NCBI GenBank assembly: GCA_019347675.1
Contig: JAHWKW010000012.1
Coordinates: 21,492-85,491 of the forward strand
Direction of reading: 5' to 3'
Length of the DNA stretch: 64,000 nucleotides
Origin: Actinomycetota bacterium
GTDB lineage: Bacteria; Actinomycetota; Nitriliruptoria; Nitriliruptorales; JAHWKO01
Positions 26,554 to 35,081 of this stretch are shown in pieces. The notes under the pieces were generated by a model. The model was given only the letters and a program-made list of their open reading frames with translations. It was not told where the DNA came from and made no database searches. Both the position numbers and the translations under genes were made by a program. The first letter of the stretch is position 1. Every line of letters starts with the position of its first letter.

Positions 26554-26946
26554 GTGGGTGAAGACTCGTACCCGGACGACCTGCGCTACACGACGGAACA
26601 CGAATGGGCCCGCGGCGAAGGTGACCTGGTCCGCGTCGGCATCACCGACTACGCCCAGGAGCAGCTGGGTGACGTCGTCTACGTCGACCTTCCGGCACCA
26701 GGCGCGAAGCTGGAGCGGGGCCAGCCGTTCGGCGAGGTGGAGTCAACCAAGTCCGTTTCCGACCTGTACGCGCCGGTCTCCGGGACCGTTGAGGAGCGCA
26801 ACAACGACCTCGAGGATCGACCGGAACTGGTCAACCAGGACCCGTACGGCGAGGGCTGGATGGTCGCGATCCGCCCCGAGGACGTGGACCCTGGCCAGCT
26901 CGAGGGGCTGCTGACCGCAGAGGAGTACCGGTCAAGGATCGAGTGA
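26554..26946 (+). CDS. gcvH: Glycine cleavage system H protein
   Basis: GTG 26554 is used because a strong GGGGAGGGG site precedes it; the product is 130 residues, the normal length. It shows RYTTEHEWA, VGITDYAQEQLGDVVYVDLP and the lipoylation motif VESTKSVSDLYAPVSG with the lipoyl Lys. The H protein carries the aminomethyl group between P and T proteins. The P-protein subunits are encoded 14 kb downstream at 41.2-44.0 kb. It precedes an FHA gene as in mycobacteria, where the FHA protein GarA controls glutamate and 2-oxoglutarate enzymes. Confidence 0.95.
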   Translation: MGEDSYPDDLRYTTEHEWARGEGDLVRVGITDYAQEQLGDVVYVDLPAPGAKLERGQPFGEVESTKSVSDLYAPVSGTVEERNNDLEDRPELVNQDPYGEGWMVAIRPEDVDPGQLEGLLTAEEYRSRIE

Positions 26947-27054
26947 CCGGCTGCCGCCGCCTGCTGTGGGCGGACGTCGACTTGCTACCCTGCGGCCCCG
27001 ACGCAGGGTCAACCCGTAGTCGAGGGTGAGCCTGCACCGCTCCACGGAGGTGCG

Positions 27055-27552
27055 ATGTTCTGTCCCCAGTGCGGCTCGAGGCTCGTCGAGGGCGCGAACT
27101 TCTGTTCCCAGTGCGGCGCCCCCGTCGATGGCGGCCGAGAGGAGCCCCAGGACGTCGACAGCACGACCGCCGCGATCGACGTGGGCGCTCTCGACCCGAC
27201 CACCACGGTCGAGGGCGCGCCTGACCTCGAGCCAGGGACAGGCATGCTGGTGGTCGTTCGCGGTCCCAACGCCGGCGCCCGGTACCTGCTCGATCGCGAT
27301 GTGATCACCATCGGACGCCACCCCGACTGTGAGATCTTCCTGCACGACGTGACCGTGTCGCGCCGCCACAGCGCTGTCCACCGCGAGGACGATCGGTTCG
27401 TCCTGCGCGACCTGGGCAGCCTCAACGGGTCCTACCTCAACGGCGACCGGGTCGACGAGGAGACACTGAGCAACGGCGACGAGGTTCAGATCGGCCGCTT
27501 CAAGCTGCTGTTCCTCGGAGGCGACCTCGGCACGCCGGGAGCGCTTCGGTGA
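27055..27552 (+). CDS. Zinc-ribbon and FHA domain protein, GarA-like
   Basis: The 165-residue protein opens with two CPQC/CSQC pairs (MFCPQCGSRLVEGANFCSQC), a zinc ribbon, followed by an acidic Thr-rich linker and an FHA domain at about 75-150: ITIGRHPDCEIFLHDVTVSRRHS, then LGSLNGSYLNG. FHA domains bind phosphothreonine. It lies between gcvH and a MerR gene, the position of garA in mycobacteria. GarA has no zinc ribbon; it has a phosphorylated ETTS motif ahead of the FHA fold. Here STT and TTT motifs occur in the linker, so a similar Ser/Thr-kinase switch is possible but unproven. Confidence 0.9.
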   Translation: MFCPQCGSRLVEGANFCSQCGAPVDGGREEPQDVDSTTAAIDVGALDPTTTVEGAPDLEPGTGMLVVVRGPNAGARYLLDRDVITIGRHPDCEIFLHDVTVSRRHSAVHREDDRFVLRDLGSLNGSYLNGDRVDEETLSNGDEVQIGRFKLLFLGGDLGTPGALR

Positions 27553-28280
27553 GGATGTACACGATCGGTGAGGTGCTCAACCGCCTGAAGGACGAGTTCG
27601 ACGACATCACGATCAGCAAGATCCGCTTCCTCGAGTCGGAAGGCCTGATCCATCCCGACCGCACCGACTCCGGGTACCGCAAGTTCACCGACGACGATGT
27701 CGAGCGCCTGCGTTACGTGCTGCGCACCCAGCGCGATCGGTACCTGCCGCTGCGGGTGATCAAGGAGGAACTCGACCGCCTCGACGCCGGACAGCCGATC
27801 GAAGTGCCGCTCCCACCGGTTGAAGGGACGTCGGCGACACAGGCGCTGGCTCCCGAGAGTGCGGTGCATCCGGCACCACGCGATGGCGTGTCGTTCATGG
27901 ACGCGGCCCCAGCCGAGGTCGAGCTGACGTTGTCCGAGCTGTGTGATGCGACCGGCCTGGAGACCGCCGACGTGCGCGCTCTGCGGGACCACGGGCTGAT
28001 CCGCAGTGAGGCGAGCTTCGACGGAGACGACCTACAGGCCGCGCGCGCGGCCGCGGAGCTGATGCAGCTGGGGCTCGAACCACGTCACCTGCGGATGTAC
28101 CGACAGTTCGCGGACCGCGAGGTCGCCCTGTACGAGCAGCTGGTCACGCCCCTTCTCAAGCAGCGCAACCCCGACGCGCGCGCCACGGCAGCGTCGCAGG
28201 TCGAGGAACTGCTCCGTCACGGCCATCGCGTGCACCGGGCACTGCTGGCCCGCGAGTTGCGGACGCTGCTGCGCTCGTGA
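27549..28280 (+). CDS. MerR-family regulator, Rv1828-like
   Basis: GTG 27549 overlaps the FHA stop. The N-terminal winged helix reads YTIGEVLNRLKDEF, RFLESEGLIHPDRT and SGYRKFTDDDVERLRYV. Most MerR proteins have one such domain; this one has a second helix-turn-helix-like half (LSELCDATGLETADVRALRDHGLI) after a Pro-rich linker, the layout of the mycobacterial Rv1828 family. No metal-binding Cys pair is seen, so metal sensing is unlikely. Its target is not known; the conserved position behind the FHA gene suggests a link to that pathway. Confidence 0.9.
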   Translation: MRMYTIGEVLNRLKDEFDDITISKIRFLESEGLIHPDRTDSGYRKFTDDDVERLRYVLRTQRDRYLPLRVIKEELDRLDAGQPIEVPLPPVEGTSATQALAPESAVHPAPRDGVSFMDAAPAEVELTLSELCDATGLETADVRALRDHGLIRSEASFDGDDLQAARAAAELMQLGLEPRHLRMYRQFADREVALYEQLVTPLLKQRNPDARATAASQVEELLRHGHRVHRALLARELRTLLRS

Positions 28281-29479
28281 AGCACCCGGTCGCCGTCGCC
28301 GTGGCCGCTGCGGTGGTCACCGCTACGTTCCCGGCCCAGGCCGCCGACGTGGTCGCCGCCCCACCGGCGCCTCCGTCGACCGTCGGTCGCCTGACCACGC
28401 CGCAGGGATGGCCGGGCGCACCAGACGTGACCGCCGACGCCTACCTGCTCACCAACCTCGACACCGGACAGGTCCTCGCGGCCAAGGCAGCCGACCAGCG
28501 CCGGCCGGTCGCGTCGACCGTCAAGGTCATGACGGCCTTGACGGCGCTGCGCCGAAGCTCACTCGAGGCGGCGATCCGCGCCGGAGGAGAGGTTGCCCCG
28601 GCGCGCAGCGACGGTGCCGGTGTCGGGCTCGATCCGGGCGAGACCTGGACGGTGGAGGACCTCCTCGAGGCGGTCGTGGCGCGCTCCGGGAACGACGCCG
28701 CACGGGCCCTGGCGGTCGGCGTCGCCGGCAGCATCGCCGACTTCGTCGAGTTGATGCGCCAGGACGCCGCCGCCCTGGGCTTGCACGGCGTCGTGCTGCA
28801 CACCCCGGAGGGCCTCGACGACCGCAACCGGTTGTCTGCCCACGACCTGACCGTCATCACGCGCGCCGCGCTGGCCGACGGGACGTTCGCCGCGATCGCG
28901 GAGCGCCCGTCGGTTGAACTTCCCGGCCTCGGCACCGTGACGTCCCGCAACGAGCTGCTCGGGACCTATCCCGGCGCGATCGGAGTGAAGACCGGGTACA
29001 CGGCGGCGGCTGGTCGTTGCCTGGTCGCCGCCGCCGTCCGCGACGGGCGACGGCTGCTGGCGGTCGTCCTGGGCAGCGACGGGCCGCGGGACCACTTCGA
29101 CGACGCCCGGGCGCTCCTCGACCACGGCTTCGCGGCATTCGCTGACGTCCACGTCACACCGCGCATCGAGCTCCGCGCGCCGGGTCAGTGGGTGACGCTC
29201 GCATCGGATCCGGTCGTGGTTCTGGCACCGGCCAGCGATGCCATCGTCGCGCAGACGGTCAAGCTGCCCGTGGAGGTCGCCACGTCACCGACGGCGACGG
29301 TGCGCCTGACATGGCACGACGCCGAGGTGGGCCGCGTCGAGCTGCACGGACGGCGATCACTCATCCAGGACGTGCACGGCGGTGCGGCGGTCGGTGCCTG
29401 GCTCGCGGACCGGGCGTACGCGGCGATGCGCGCCGTCACCGCCGAGGACCGCTGGCCGCCGGCAACGTCACCGATGTGA
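28277..29479 (+). CDS. D-alanyl-D-alanine carboxypeptidase (S11 family)
   Basis: GTG 28277 overlaps the MerR stop and starts a signal peptide (VAVAVAAAVVTATFPAQA). The penicillin-binding motifs are present in order: STVK (SxxK nucleophile) near residue 80, SGN near 138 and KTGYTAAAG near 238, all in the DacA/DacF arrangement. The enzyme trims D-Ala from peptidoglycan pentapeptides in the periplasm-like space. The C-terminal 120 residues form a beta-rich domain; no anchoring helix is obvious. It is inserted between gcvH-block genes that are adjacent in mycobacteria. Confidence 0.92.
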   Translation: MKHPVAVAVAAAVVTATFPAQAADVVAAPPAPPSTVGRLTTPQGWPGAPDVTADAYLLTNLDTGQVLAAKAADQRRPVASTVKVMTALTALRRSSLEAAIRAGGEVAPARSDGAGVGLDPGETWTVEDLLEAVVARSGNDAARALAVGVAGSIADFVELMRQDAAALGLHGVVLHTPEGLDDRNRLSAHDLTVITRAALADGTFAAIAERPSVELPGLGTVTSRNELLGTYPGAIGVKTGYTAAAGRCLVAAAVRDGRRLLAVVLGSDGPRDHFDDARALLDHGFAAFADVHVTPRIELRAPGQWVTLASDPVVVLAPASDAIVAQTVKLPVEVATSPTATVRLTWHDAEVGRVELHGRRSLIQDVHGGAAVGAWLADRAYAAMRAVTAEDRWPPATSPM

Positions 29480-30036
29480 CCGCCCCCGTGGAGGTCCGGA
29501 TCCCCCAGCAGCGGCTCCAGCGGCGGGTGGCGGTGCTCGCCGCGGACATCACGCGAGCCTACGCACGGACCCATCCGGTGTTCGTGACGGTCCTGAAGGG
29601 CGGCACCGTCTTCCTCGCCGACCTGGTGCGCCACGTTGGCCTCCCACTGTCCGTCGACCTGCTCGCGATCAGCGGTTACCGGGAGGCCGGGACCGCGCGG
29701 ATCATGAAGGACCTCGACCTGGACATCACTGGCCGCCACGTCCTTGTCGTCGAGGACATCGTCGACACGGGTTTGACGATGGCCTACCTGTTGCAGGTGC
29801 TGGCTGCGCGGCGGCCGGCATCGCTGCGGGTGTGCACCTTGCTGGATCGATCCGTTCGCCGCATCGCGGACCTCCCGCTGGACTGGGTCGGGTTCGAGGT
29901 CGGCGATGAGTTCCTCGTCGGCTACGGGCTGGACTGGAACGAGCGTCTTCGGCAGCTGCCCGCCATCCTCGCTGTGCACGACGCGTCCGCGCTGGAACCG
30001 GACCCCGAACGGGTCGCGAAGCAGGCGTTGCGGTAG
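29476..30036 (+). CDS. hpt: Hypoxanthine phosphoribosyltransferase
   Basis: GTG 29476 overlaps the carboxypeptidase stop, giving 186 residues. The PRPP-binding loop VLVVEDIVDTGLTM, the flexible loop region LLAISGYREAGTA and VTVLKGGTVFLADLVRH are those of bacterial HPRT. It salvages hypoxanthine or guanine to IMP or GMP. Many actinobacterial hpt genes lie near tilS and ftsH; here the neighbours differ, so the gene has moved or been inserted together with the carboxypeptidase. Confidence 0.93.
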   Translation: MTAPVEVRIPQQRLQRRVAVLAADITRAYARTHPVFVTVLKGGTVFLADLVRHVGLPLSVDLLAISGYREAGTARIMKDLDLDITGRHVLVVEDIVDTGLTMAYLLQVLAARRPASLRVCTLLDRSVRRIADLPLDWVGFEVGDEFLVGYGLDWNERLRQLPAILAVHDASALEPDPERVAKQALR

Positions 30037-30074
30037 GGTCCCCAGGGCGGACAGCGGACGAGGAGCTGGTCGAC

Positions 30075-30575
30075 GTGATCGAGGTGGAGCTCGTCGGTGT
30101 GCGGGTCGAACTCCCCGCCAACCAGCCGATCGTGCTGCTCAAGGAGAAGACGGGAACCCGTTACCTCCCGATCTGGATCGGTGCGGTTGAGGCGACGGCG
30201 ATCGCGTTCGCGCTCCAGGGTGTGGAGACCCCACGGCCGCTGACCCACGACCTCATCGTCGACGTCCTCCAGGACCTGGGCGTCGAGCTCCAGGCCGTTC
30301 ACGTCACCGAGCTGCGTGAGGGCACCTTCTACGCCGAGCTGCATTTCGTGCAGAACGGCCGCGCCCACACGGTCTCGTCGCGGCCCAGCGATGCGATCGC
30401 GATCGCGTCTCGCCTCGACACCGTGCCGATCTACGCCGCCGAGGACGTCATGGATGAGGCGGGTCTGGAGATCGAGGCCACCGAGGAAGGCGACGAGGTC
30501 GCGGCCGAGCAACAGCTGCGCGCGTTCCGCGAGTTCCTCGAGGGCGTGACCCCGGAGGACTTCCGGGAGGTCTGA
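30075..30575 (+). CDS. Bifunctional nuclease family protein (DUF151)
   Basis: The 166-residue protein matches the DUF151/BFN family along its length: VELVGVRVELPANQPIVLLKE, RYLPIWIGAVEATAIAFALQG, RPLTHDLIVDVLQDLGV and SSRPSDAIAIASRLDTVPIYA. Plant and some bacterial members show DNase and RNase activity, but the cellular role in bacteria is poorly known. It sits between two MerR genes, as in mycobacteria. The start is GTG 30075 with GAGGAG some bases upstream. Confidence 0.92.
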   Translation: MIEVELVGVRVELPANQPIVLLKEKTGTRYLPIWIGAVEATAIAFALQGVETPRPLTHDLIVDVLQDLGVELQAVHVTELREGTFYAELHFVQNGRAHTVSSRPSDAIAIASRLDTVPIYAAEDVMDEAGLEIEATEEGDEVAAEQQLRAFREFLEGVTPEDFREV

Positions 30576-30666
30576 CAGACCCCGATCACCGTCACCGTCC
30601 GTGAGCTGACGCCGCGTCACTGACCTCCGCCTGCGCCCATCGGTGGAGGGATCCAGCCACAGTGCC

Positions 30667-30760
30667 TCCACATGGGGCTTCTTGTGGAGTGGGCTCCTGG
30701 ATATGCAAACCACCCTGGCCGTATGCAGGCCGGGGAGCACGTCCCCGCAGGAGCCCTCCA
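30667..30760 (+). other. Nested inverted repeats between the nuclease and MerR genes
   Basis: CTCCACA...TGTGGAG forms a hairpin; the same GTGGAG continues into GGGCTCCTG, which pairs with CAGGAGCCC/CTCCAC about 50 bases on, enclosing a smaller CGGGGA-GCACG-TCCCCG hairpin. The two large foldings exclude each other. It lies upstream of the MerR promoter, so it may end the bifunctional nuclease transcript. Confidence 0.5.
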
Positions 30761-30765
30761 CCCCG

Positions 30766-30795
30766 TTGACATCGGCCCGGCGTCGGGCCTAGCCT
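30766..30795 (+). promoter_or_regulatory. Promoter of the second MerR gene with a palindrome in its spacer
   Basis: TTGACA (30766-30771) and TAGCCT (30790-30795) are separated by 18 bases, and the spacer holds a perfect dyad GGCCCG-GCGT-CGGGCC (30774-30789). MerR regulators bind such dyads between -35 and -10 boxes with long spacers. The promoter stands 47 bases before the merR ATG, so autoregulation is likely. Confidence 0.6.
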
Positions 30796-30842
30796 CATCG
30801 GCGTAGTTCCACCGGTGTGACCGGCTGCGGGGAGGCCCGCCC

Positions 30843-31385
30843 ATGGCAGATCGACTCGCGTCCGACCGCGAGGACCAACTCAGCCTCTGGAGCGGCGCCG
30901 AGCACCGGGTCGGCTTCCGGGGGCCGACCGTCTGCAAGATCGTCGGGATCACCTACCGTCAGCTCGACTACTGGGCACGGACGGGGCTTGTCGTCCCGTC
31001 CGTCCGTCAGGCCCGCGGCTCGGGGAGCCAGCGCCTGTACTCGTTCGATGATCTGGTGGAGCTGCGAGTGATCAAGCGGCTGCTCGACACCGGCGTGTCG
31101 CTGCAGCGTGTCCGTGAGGCGGTCGAGGAGCTGCGCAGCCGCGGCCAGACTCCCGCCGACGTGACCCTGCTCTCGGACGGCTCGACGGTGTACGCGCTCG
31201 ACGACAACCAGCAGGTGATCGACCTGCTCGCCCGCGGTCAAGGGGTGTTCGCCATCGCACTGGGCCCGGTCGTGGAGGAGCTACGCGGCGAGGTGACGCG
31301 CTTCCCGGTGGAGGAGGTCGACGCGGTCCGGCCGGCCGACGATCCACGCGATCAGGGATCGGCTGACGTGCGCGCCGTCCGCTGA
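30843..31385 (+). CDS. MerR-family regulator, Rv1830-like
   Basis: The 180-residue protein has a MerR winged helix at about residues 25-95: GFRGPTVCKIVGITYRQLDY, WARTGLVVPS and SGSQRLYSFDDLVELRVIKRL. The remainder is a helical dimerisation region and an acidic C-terminal part (LLSDGSTVYALDDNQQVIDLL) typical of the actinobacterial Rv1830 family, with no metal-site cysteines. Rv1830-type proteins are linked to growth and cell-division control in mycobacteria. The promoter just upstream carries a dyad fitting MerR binding. Confidence 0.88.
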   Translation: MADRLASDREDQLSLWSGAEHRVGFRGPTVCKIVGITYRQLDYWARTGLVVPSVRQARGSGSQRLYSFDDLVELRVIKRLLDTGVSLQRVREAVEELRSRGQTPADVTLLSDGSTVYALDDNQQVIDLLARGQGVFAIALGPVVEELRGEVTRFPVEEVDAVRPADDPRDQGSADVRAVR

Positions 31386-31391
31386 TCCTGG

Positions 31392-31952
31392 GTGCCCCAC
31401 GTTCCCCCGGGCGGGCTGCCAGGCGCGCGGGACGACGTCCCACCGGCACCGGACGGTAGCGACCGCAGGGTCGGTGACCTACGCGAACCCGATCCAGCGC
31501 CCGTCCGCGGTCCGGCAGCCGGTGTCCCGGATCTGAGTGAGCTCTGGCTGTTCGGCCGACTCTCCGGGGGGCCGCGGCTCGGGGCTGCCGACCAACGTCG
31601 ACCCAGCGACGACGTCGCGTTCCAACACGCCTCCGAAGCACGATTCGCACGGCTGTTGGACTTCTACGGCCTCGCGTGGGAGTACGAGCCCGACGCGTTC
31701 CCGATCGAGTGGGATGAGGACGGGTCGCCGACCGCGTGGTTCCGGCCGGACTTCTACCTCCCCGCCTTCGATCTGTACATCGAGATCACCACCTCCCAAC
31801 AACGGCTCGTGACGAAGAAGAACCGCAAGCTGCGCCTGCTGCGCGAACACCACCCGGCGGTGCGGTGCAAGCTGTTCTACCAACGCGACTATCTTGCGCT
31901 GGTGCGCAGGTTCGGATTCGACGACCACGACGGTGAGGACGAACCGGATTGA
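31392..31952 (+). CDS. Predicted PD-(D/E)XK-fold protein of unknown role
   Basis: GTG 31392 lies 6 bases behind the MerR stop. After about 75 low-complexity residues the core reads ARLLDFYGLAWEYEPDAFPI, RPDFYLPAFDLYIEITTSQQ and LVTKKNRKLRLLREHHPAV, ending KLFYQRDYLALV. The D-x(10)-E-I-T pattern and following Lys resemble the nuclease core of the PD-(D/E)XK superfamily, with E-I-T in place of the usual E-x-K. Such a small conserved protein often sits beside housekeeping genes; its job is not known to me. Start uncertain because of the disordered beginning. Confidence 0.6.
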   Translation: MPHVPPGGLPGARDDVPPAPDGSDRRVGDLREPDPAPVRGPAAGVPDLSELWLFGRLSGGPRLGAADQRRPSDDVAFQHASEARFARLLDFYGLAWEYEPDAFPIEWDEDGSPTAWFRPDFYLPAFDLYIEITTSQQRLVTKKNRKLRLLREHHPAVRCKLFYQRDYLALVRRFGFDDHDGEDEPD

Positions 31953-32018
31953 TCCCCGGCGTCATCCGCCGAGCGGCCGTACAGTTCGGTCTTCGTTCGC
32001 ATGCCGGCAGGAGAGGGG

Positions 32019-35000
32019 ATGGGCGACCGACCGGCGACGGCTCAACGAGAGCGGCTCGCCCGCTTCTTCGACTTGGCCTTGGAGCTGGCCGCGATCTTCG
32101 ACCTCGACGGCCGCTACGTCGAGGTGAACCCGGCCTACGAGAGGGTGCTGGGTTGGCGCTCCGCCGAGCTGATCGGACGTCCCTTCCTGGACGACGTCCA
32201 CCTCGATGAGCGCGACGCGACGGGTGCCCACTTCAGGAGGCTGATCAGCGGCGCGGTCGACGACCTGCGCCGCGACGTCCGGCTGCGCCACCGCGACGGT
32301 TCTCACCGGTGGATCCGGACCGCCGCACGGCTCCAAACCGAAGACGGGCTGGTCTACGCCGTGGGCACCGACATCACCGACGACAAGCTGCGGGAGCATG
32401 CCGTCCGCGAGCGCCAGTCGTTCATCGAGACGCTGCTGGACTCGTTGCACGACGGGATCGTCGCGTGCGATGCGGACGGTGCCCTGACGCTGTTCAACCG
32501 CGCGTCACGGGAGCTCCACGGCACGGGCTTCGAGCCGATTCCGGTCGAGCGCTGGGCTGAGCACTACCGGCTGTACGCGCCGGACGGGGTGTCGCCCCTG
32601 CCGCTGGACGCCGTTCCGCTGTACCGGGCGCTTCGCGGTGAGGTGCTGCGCGACGCCGAGGTGGTGGTCGCCGCCCCGGACGGACCGCGGTTGCTGAGCG
32701 CCAACGGTCAGGCGCTGGTGGATGAGGACGGCCGGCAACTGGGAGCCGTCGTCGCCCTTCGTGACGTCACCGACCGCCGGCGCGCTGAGCAGCAGGCACG
32801 CCGGCTGGCGGCGATCGTCGAGAACACCAGCGACCTGGTTGCGCTCGCCGACCTGGACGGGAATGTCACCTTCCTCAACCAGGCTGCCCGAGGGCTGCTG
32901 GGCATCGACGAGGTCGCTGGGCGGCGGGTGCGGGACTTCTTCACCGAGGCGACCTGGGCGAGGCTGCGGCAGTCGGTGTTCGCGACCGTGCTGGAGGATG
33001 GCAGCTGGACGGGGGAGGGCCAGCTACGCCATCTCGGTAGCGGTGAGGTGATCGATGTCGACATGAGCGTCTTCGCGATCCGCGCGGCGGAGAGCGGCGA
33101 GCCGGTGGCGATCGGGACGGTGCAGCGCGACGTCCGCGGGCGGAAACGAGACGAGGCGGCGATCGCGGCGCTCAACCGGGAACTGGAGAGCCACGAGGCC
33201 CGGTTCCGCAGCATGGTCGGCAACATCCCCGGGGCGGTGTACCGCTGCGACGCCACCCTTCCCTGGCGGATGCACTACCTGAGCGACGGCATCGAGGCCG
33301 TGGCGGGGTACCCGGCGGAGGACTTCCTCGCCGGCCGTCGCCACCATGTTGACGTGATCCACCCCGACCACCTTGACCGTGTCGGTGACGTCATCCTGGG
33401 CGCGACGCGGCGACGTGAACCGTACGCCGTCGAGTACCCCGTCCGCCACGCTGACGGGACGGAGCGGTGGGTCACGAACCGAGGTCACGCCGTCTACGAC
33501 GATGCGGGCCACCCCACCCTCCTCGAGGGAGTGGTGCTCGACGTGACCGAACACCACCGGACCCAGGAAGCGCTCGCACAGAGCGAGCAACGCTTCCGGT
33601 CACTGTTCGAGCACTCCCCGATCGGGATCTCGGTCATCGACCTCGACGGGCGCTTCCTGCGCGTCAACGCCACGTTGACGCGGACCCTCGGCTACTCCGA
33701 GCAGGAGCTGCAGCAGCGGACGTTCCTGGAGGTGACTCACCGCGGCGACGCTGAGGAGAGCCGCCTGGCGTTCGCTGAGCTGGTCAGCGGTGCCGGCGAC
33801 GTCGTGACCCTGGAGAAGCGCTACTGCGCCCGGGACGGCGCCGTCCTATGGGCCCGGACGACCAAGTCGCTGCTACGTGACGCCGAGGGCGACCCGCGCT
33901 TCGTGATCGGGGTGATCGAGGATGTGTCGGAGCGGCGGCGTCTGGATCAGCTCGAGGCGCGGGAGCGCGAGTACCGTCTCGCCGCGGAGTACACCGCCCA
34001 GTTGCAGGGCCTGACCCGCGCGTCACTGGTGATCAACGCCCGGATCAGTCTCGAGGAGATCCTGGACGAGGTGACCCGCCAGGCCGGCGGGCTGATCGGC
34101 GTTCACCGCGCCGAGACGTGCCTCGTCGACGGCGCCGAGGATGCGACTCCGCTCGTGGTCGTGCACGACACCCGGTCGGGTGGACCCCACGGAGCGACGC
34201 CGGCCAGTGGCGGTGACCCTTCCGACGACGCGGCCCTGTCCGCTCCCCTGTTGGCGCGCGACGGCGCGACGCTCGGCCACATCAGCGTCCGCGACCGGCT
34301 GGACGGAAGCTTCACCGAGACCGACGAGGCGCTGCTCGTCCAGCTGGCGCAGCTGGCGTCCGCCGCGATCGAGAAGGCGCGCCTGTACCAGCTAACCGCA
34401 GCCCAGGAAGCCGCGCGCTTCCGCGAGGAGCTGCTGGCCGGTATCTCCCACGACATGCAGACACCCCTTGCCAGCATCGCGGGCTTGACCGACCTCCTGG
34501 CGGCGGACCCGGAGATGCCCACGGACCAACGCCGACAGTTGTACGCGACCCTGGCCCGACAGTCGCGGAACCTGTACGGGCTCGTGCAGCAGTTCCTCGA
34601 CTACTCACGGCTCGAGGCGGACCGCAAACTCGCGGTACGCCTCCGCCCGACCGACGTGGTGGAGTCGATCGAACGGACCGTCGACCTGCTCAGCCACCGG
34701 CGCGAGATCGTGATCGGGGCTGCCGCGGAGCTGCCCATGGCCACGGCCGACCCCGAGCGGCTGGACCAGGTTCTCGTGAACCTGCTGTCCAACGCGATCA
34801 AGTTCTCCGGCGGGGCGGTCCGGGTCGTGGCGCGGCACCGACCGGGACAGGTCCTGATCGACGTGGTCGACGACGGCTGCGGGATCCCTCATGAGGACCT
34901 CGAGCAGTTGTTCAACAAGTTCCACCGTGGCTCCAACGTTGCCGGGACGACGGGAACGGGTTTGGGCCTGTACATCAGCAAGGCGGTGATCGAGGCCATG

Positions 35001-35081
35001 GGCGGCACGTTGACCGTCCACAGCCAGGTCGCTTCGGGGACACGGTTCACGGTCAGGCTTCCGGCGGTGGAGCCGTGGTAG
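32019..35081 (+). CDS. Multi-PAS/GAF sensor histidine kinase
   Basis: ATG 32019 has AGGAG (32009-32013) in good distance; ATG 32001 is an alternative. The 1020-residue protein has no clear membrane helix, so it should be cytosolic. About five PAS domains follow each other (roughly 10-120, 135-250, 262-380, 395-515, 525-640; examples VNPAYERVLGWRSAELIG and VNATLTRTLGYSEQEL), then a GAF-like domain (670-790), the H-box GISHDMQTPL with His near 811, and the ATPase domain with NLLSNAIKFS, DDGCGIPHEDLEQLF and TGTGLGLYISK. The response regulator gene overlaps its end. The number of sensors suggests several light, oxygen, redox or ligand inputs; no ligand can be named. Confidence 0.92.
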   Translation: MGDRPATAQRERLARFFDLALELAAIFDLDGRYVEVNPAYERVLGWRSAELIGRPFLDDVHLDERDATGAHFRRLISGAVDDLRRDVRLRHRDGSHRWIRTAARLQTEDGLVYAVGTDITDDKLREHAVRERQSFIETLLDSLHDGIVACDADGALTLFNRASRELHGTGFEPIPVERWAEHYRLYAPDGVSPLPLDAVPLYRALRGEVLRDAEVVVAAPDGPRLLSANGQALVDEDGRQLGAVVALRDVTDRRRAEQQARRLAAIVENTSDLVALADLDGNVTFLNQAARGLLGIDEVAGRRVRDFFTEATWARLRQSVFATVLEDGSWTGEGQLRHLGSGEVIDVDMSVFAIRAAESGEPVAIGTVQRDVRGRKRDEAAIAALNRELESHEARFRSMVGNIPGAVYRCDATLPWRMHYLSDGIEAVAGYPAEDFLAGRRHHVDVIHPDHLDRVGDVILGATRRREPYAVEYPVRHADGTERWVTNRGHAVYDDAGHPTLLEGVVLDVTEHHRTQEALAQSEQRFRSLFEHSPIGISVIDLDGRFLRVNATLTRTLGYSEQELQQRTFLEVTHRGDAEESRLAFAELVSGAGDVVTLEKRYCARDGAVLWARTTKSLLRDAEGDPRFVIGVIEDVSERRRLDQLEAREREYRLAAEYTAQLQGLTRASLVINARISLEEILDEVTRQAGGLIGVHRAETCLVDGAEDATPLVVVHDTRSGGPHGATPASGGDPSDDAALSAPLLARDGATLGHISVRDRLDGSFTETDEALLVQLAQLASAAIEKARLYQLTAAQEAARFREELLAGISHDMQTPLASIAGLTDLLAADPEMPTDQRRQLYATLARQSRNLYGLVQQFLDYSRLEADRKLAVRLRPTDVVESIERTVDLLSHRREIVIGAAAELPMATADPERLDQVLVNLLSNAIKFSGGAVRVVARHRPGQVLIDVVDDGCGIPHEDLEQLFNKFHRGSNVAGTTGTGLGLYISKAVIEAMGGTLTVHSQVASGTRFTVRLPAVEPW

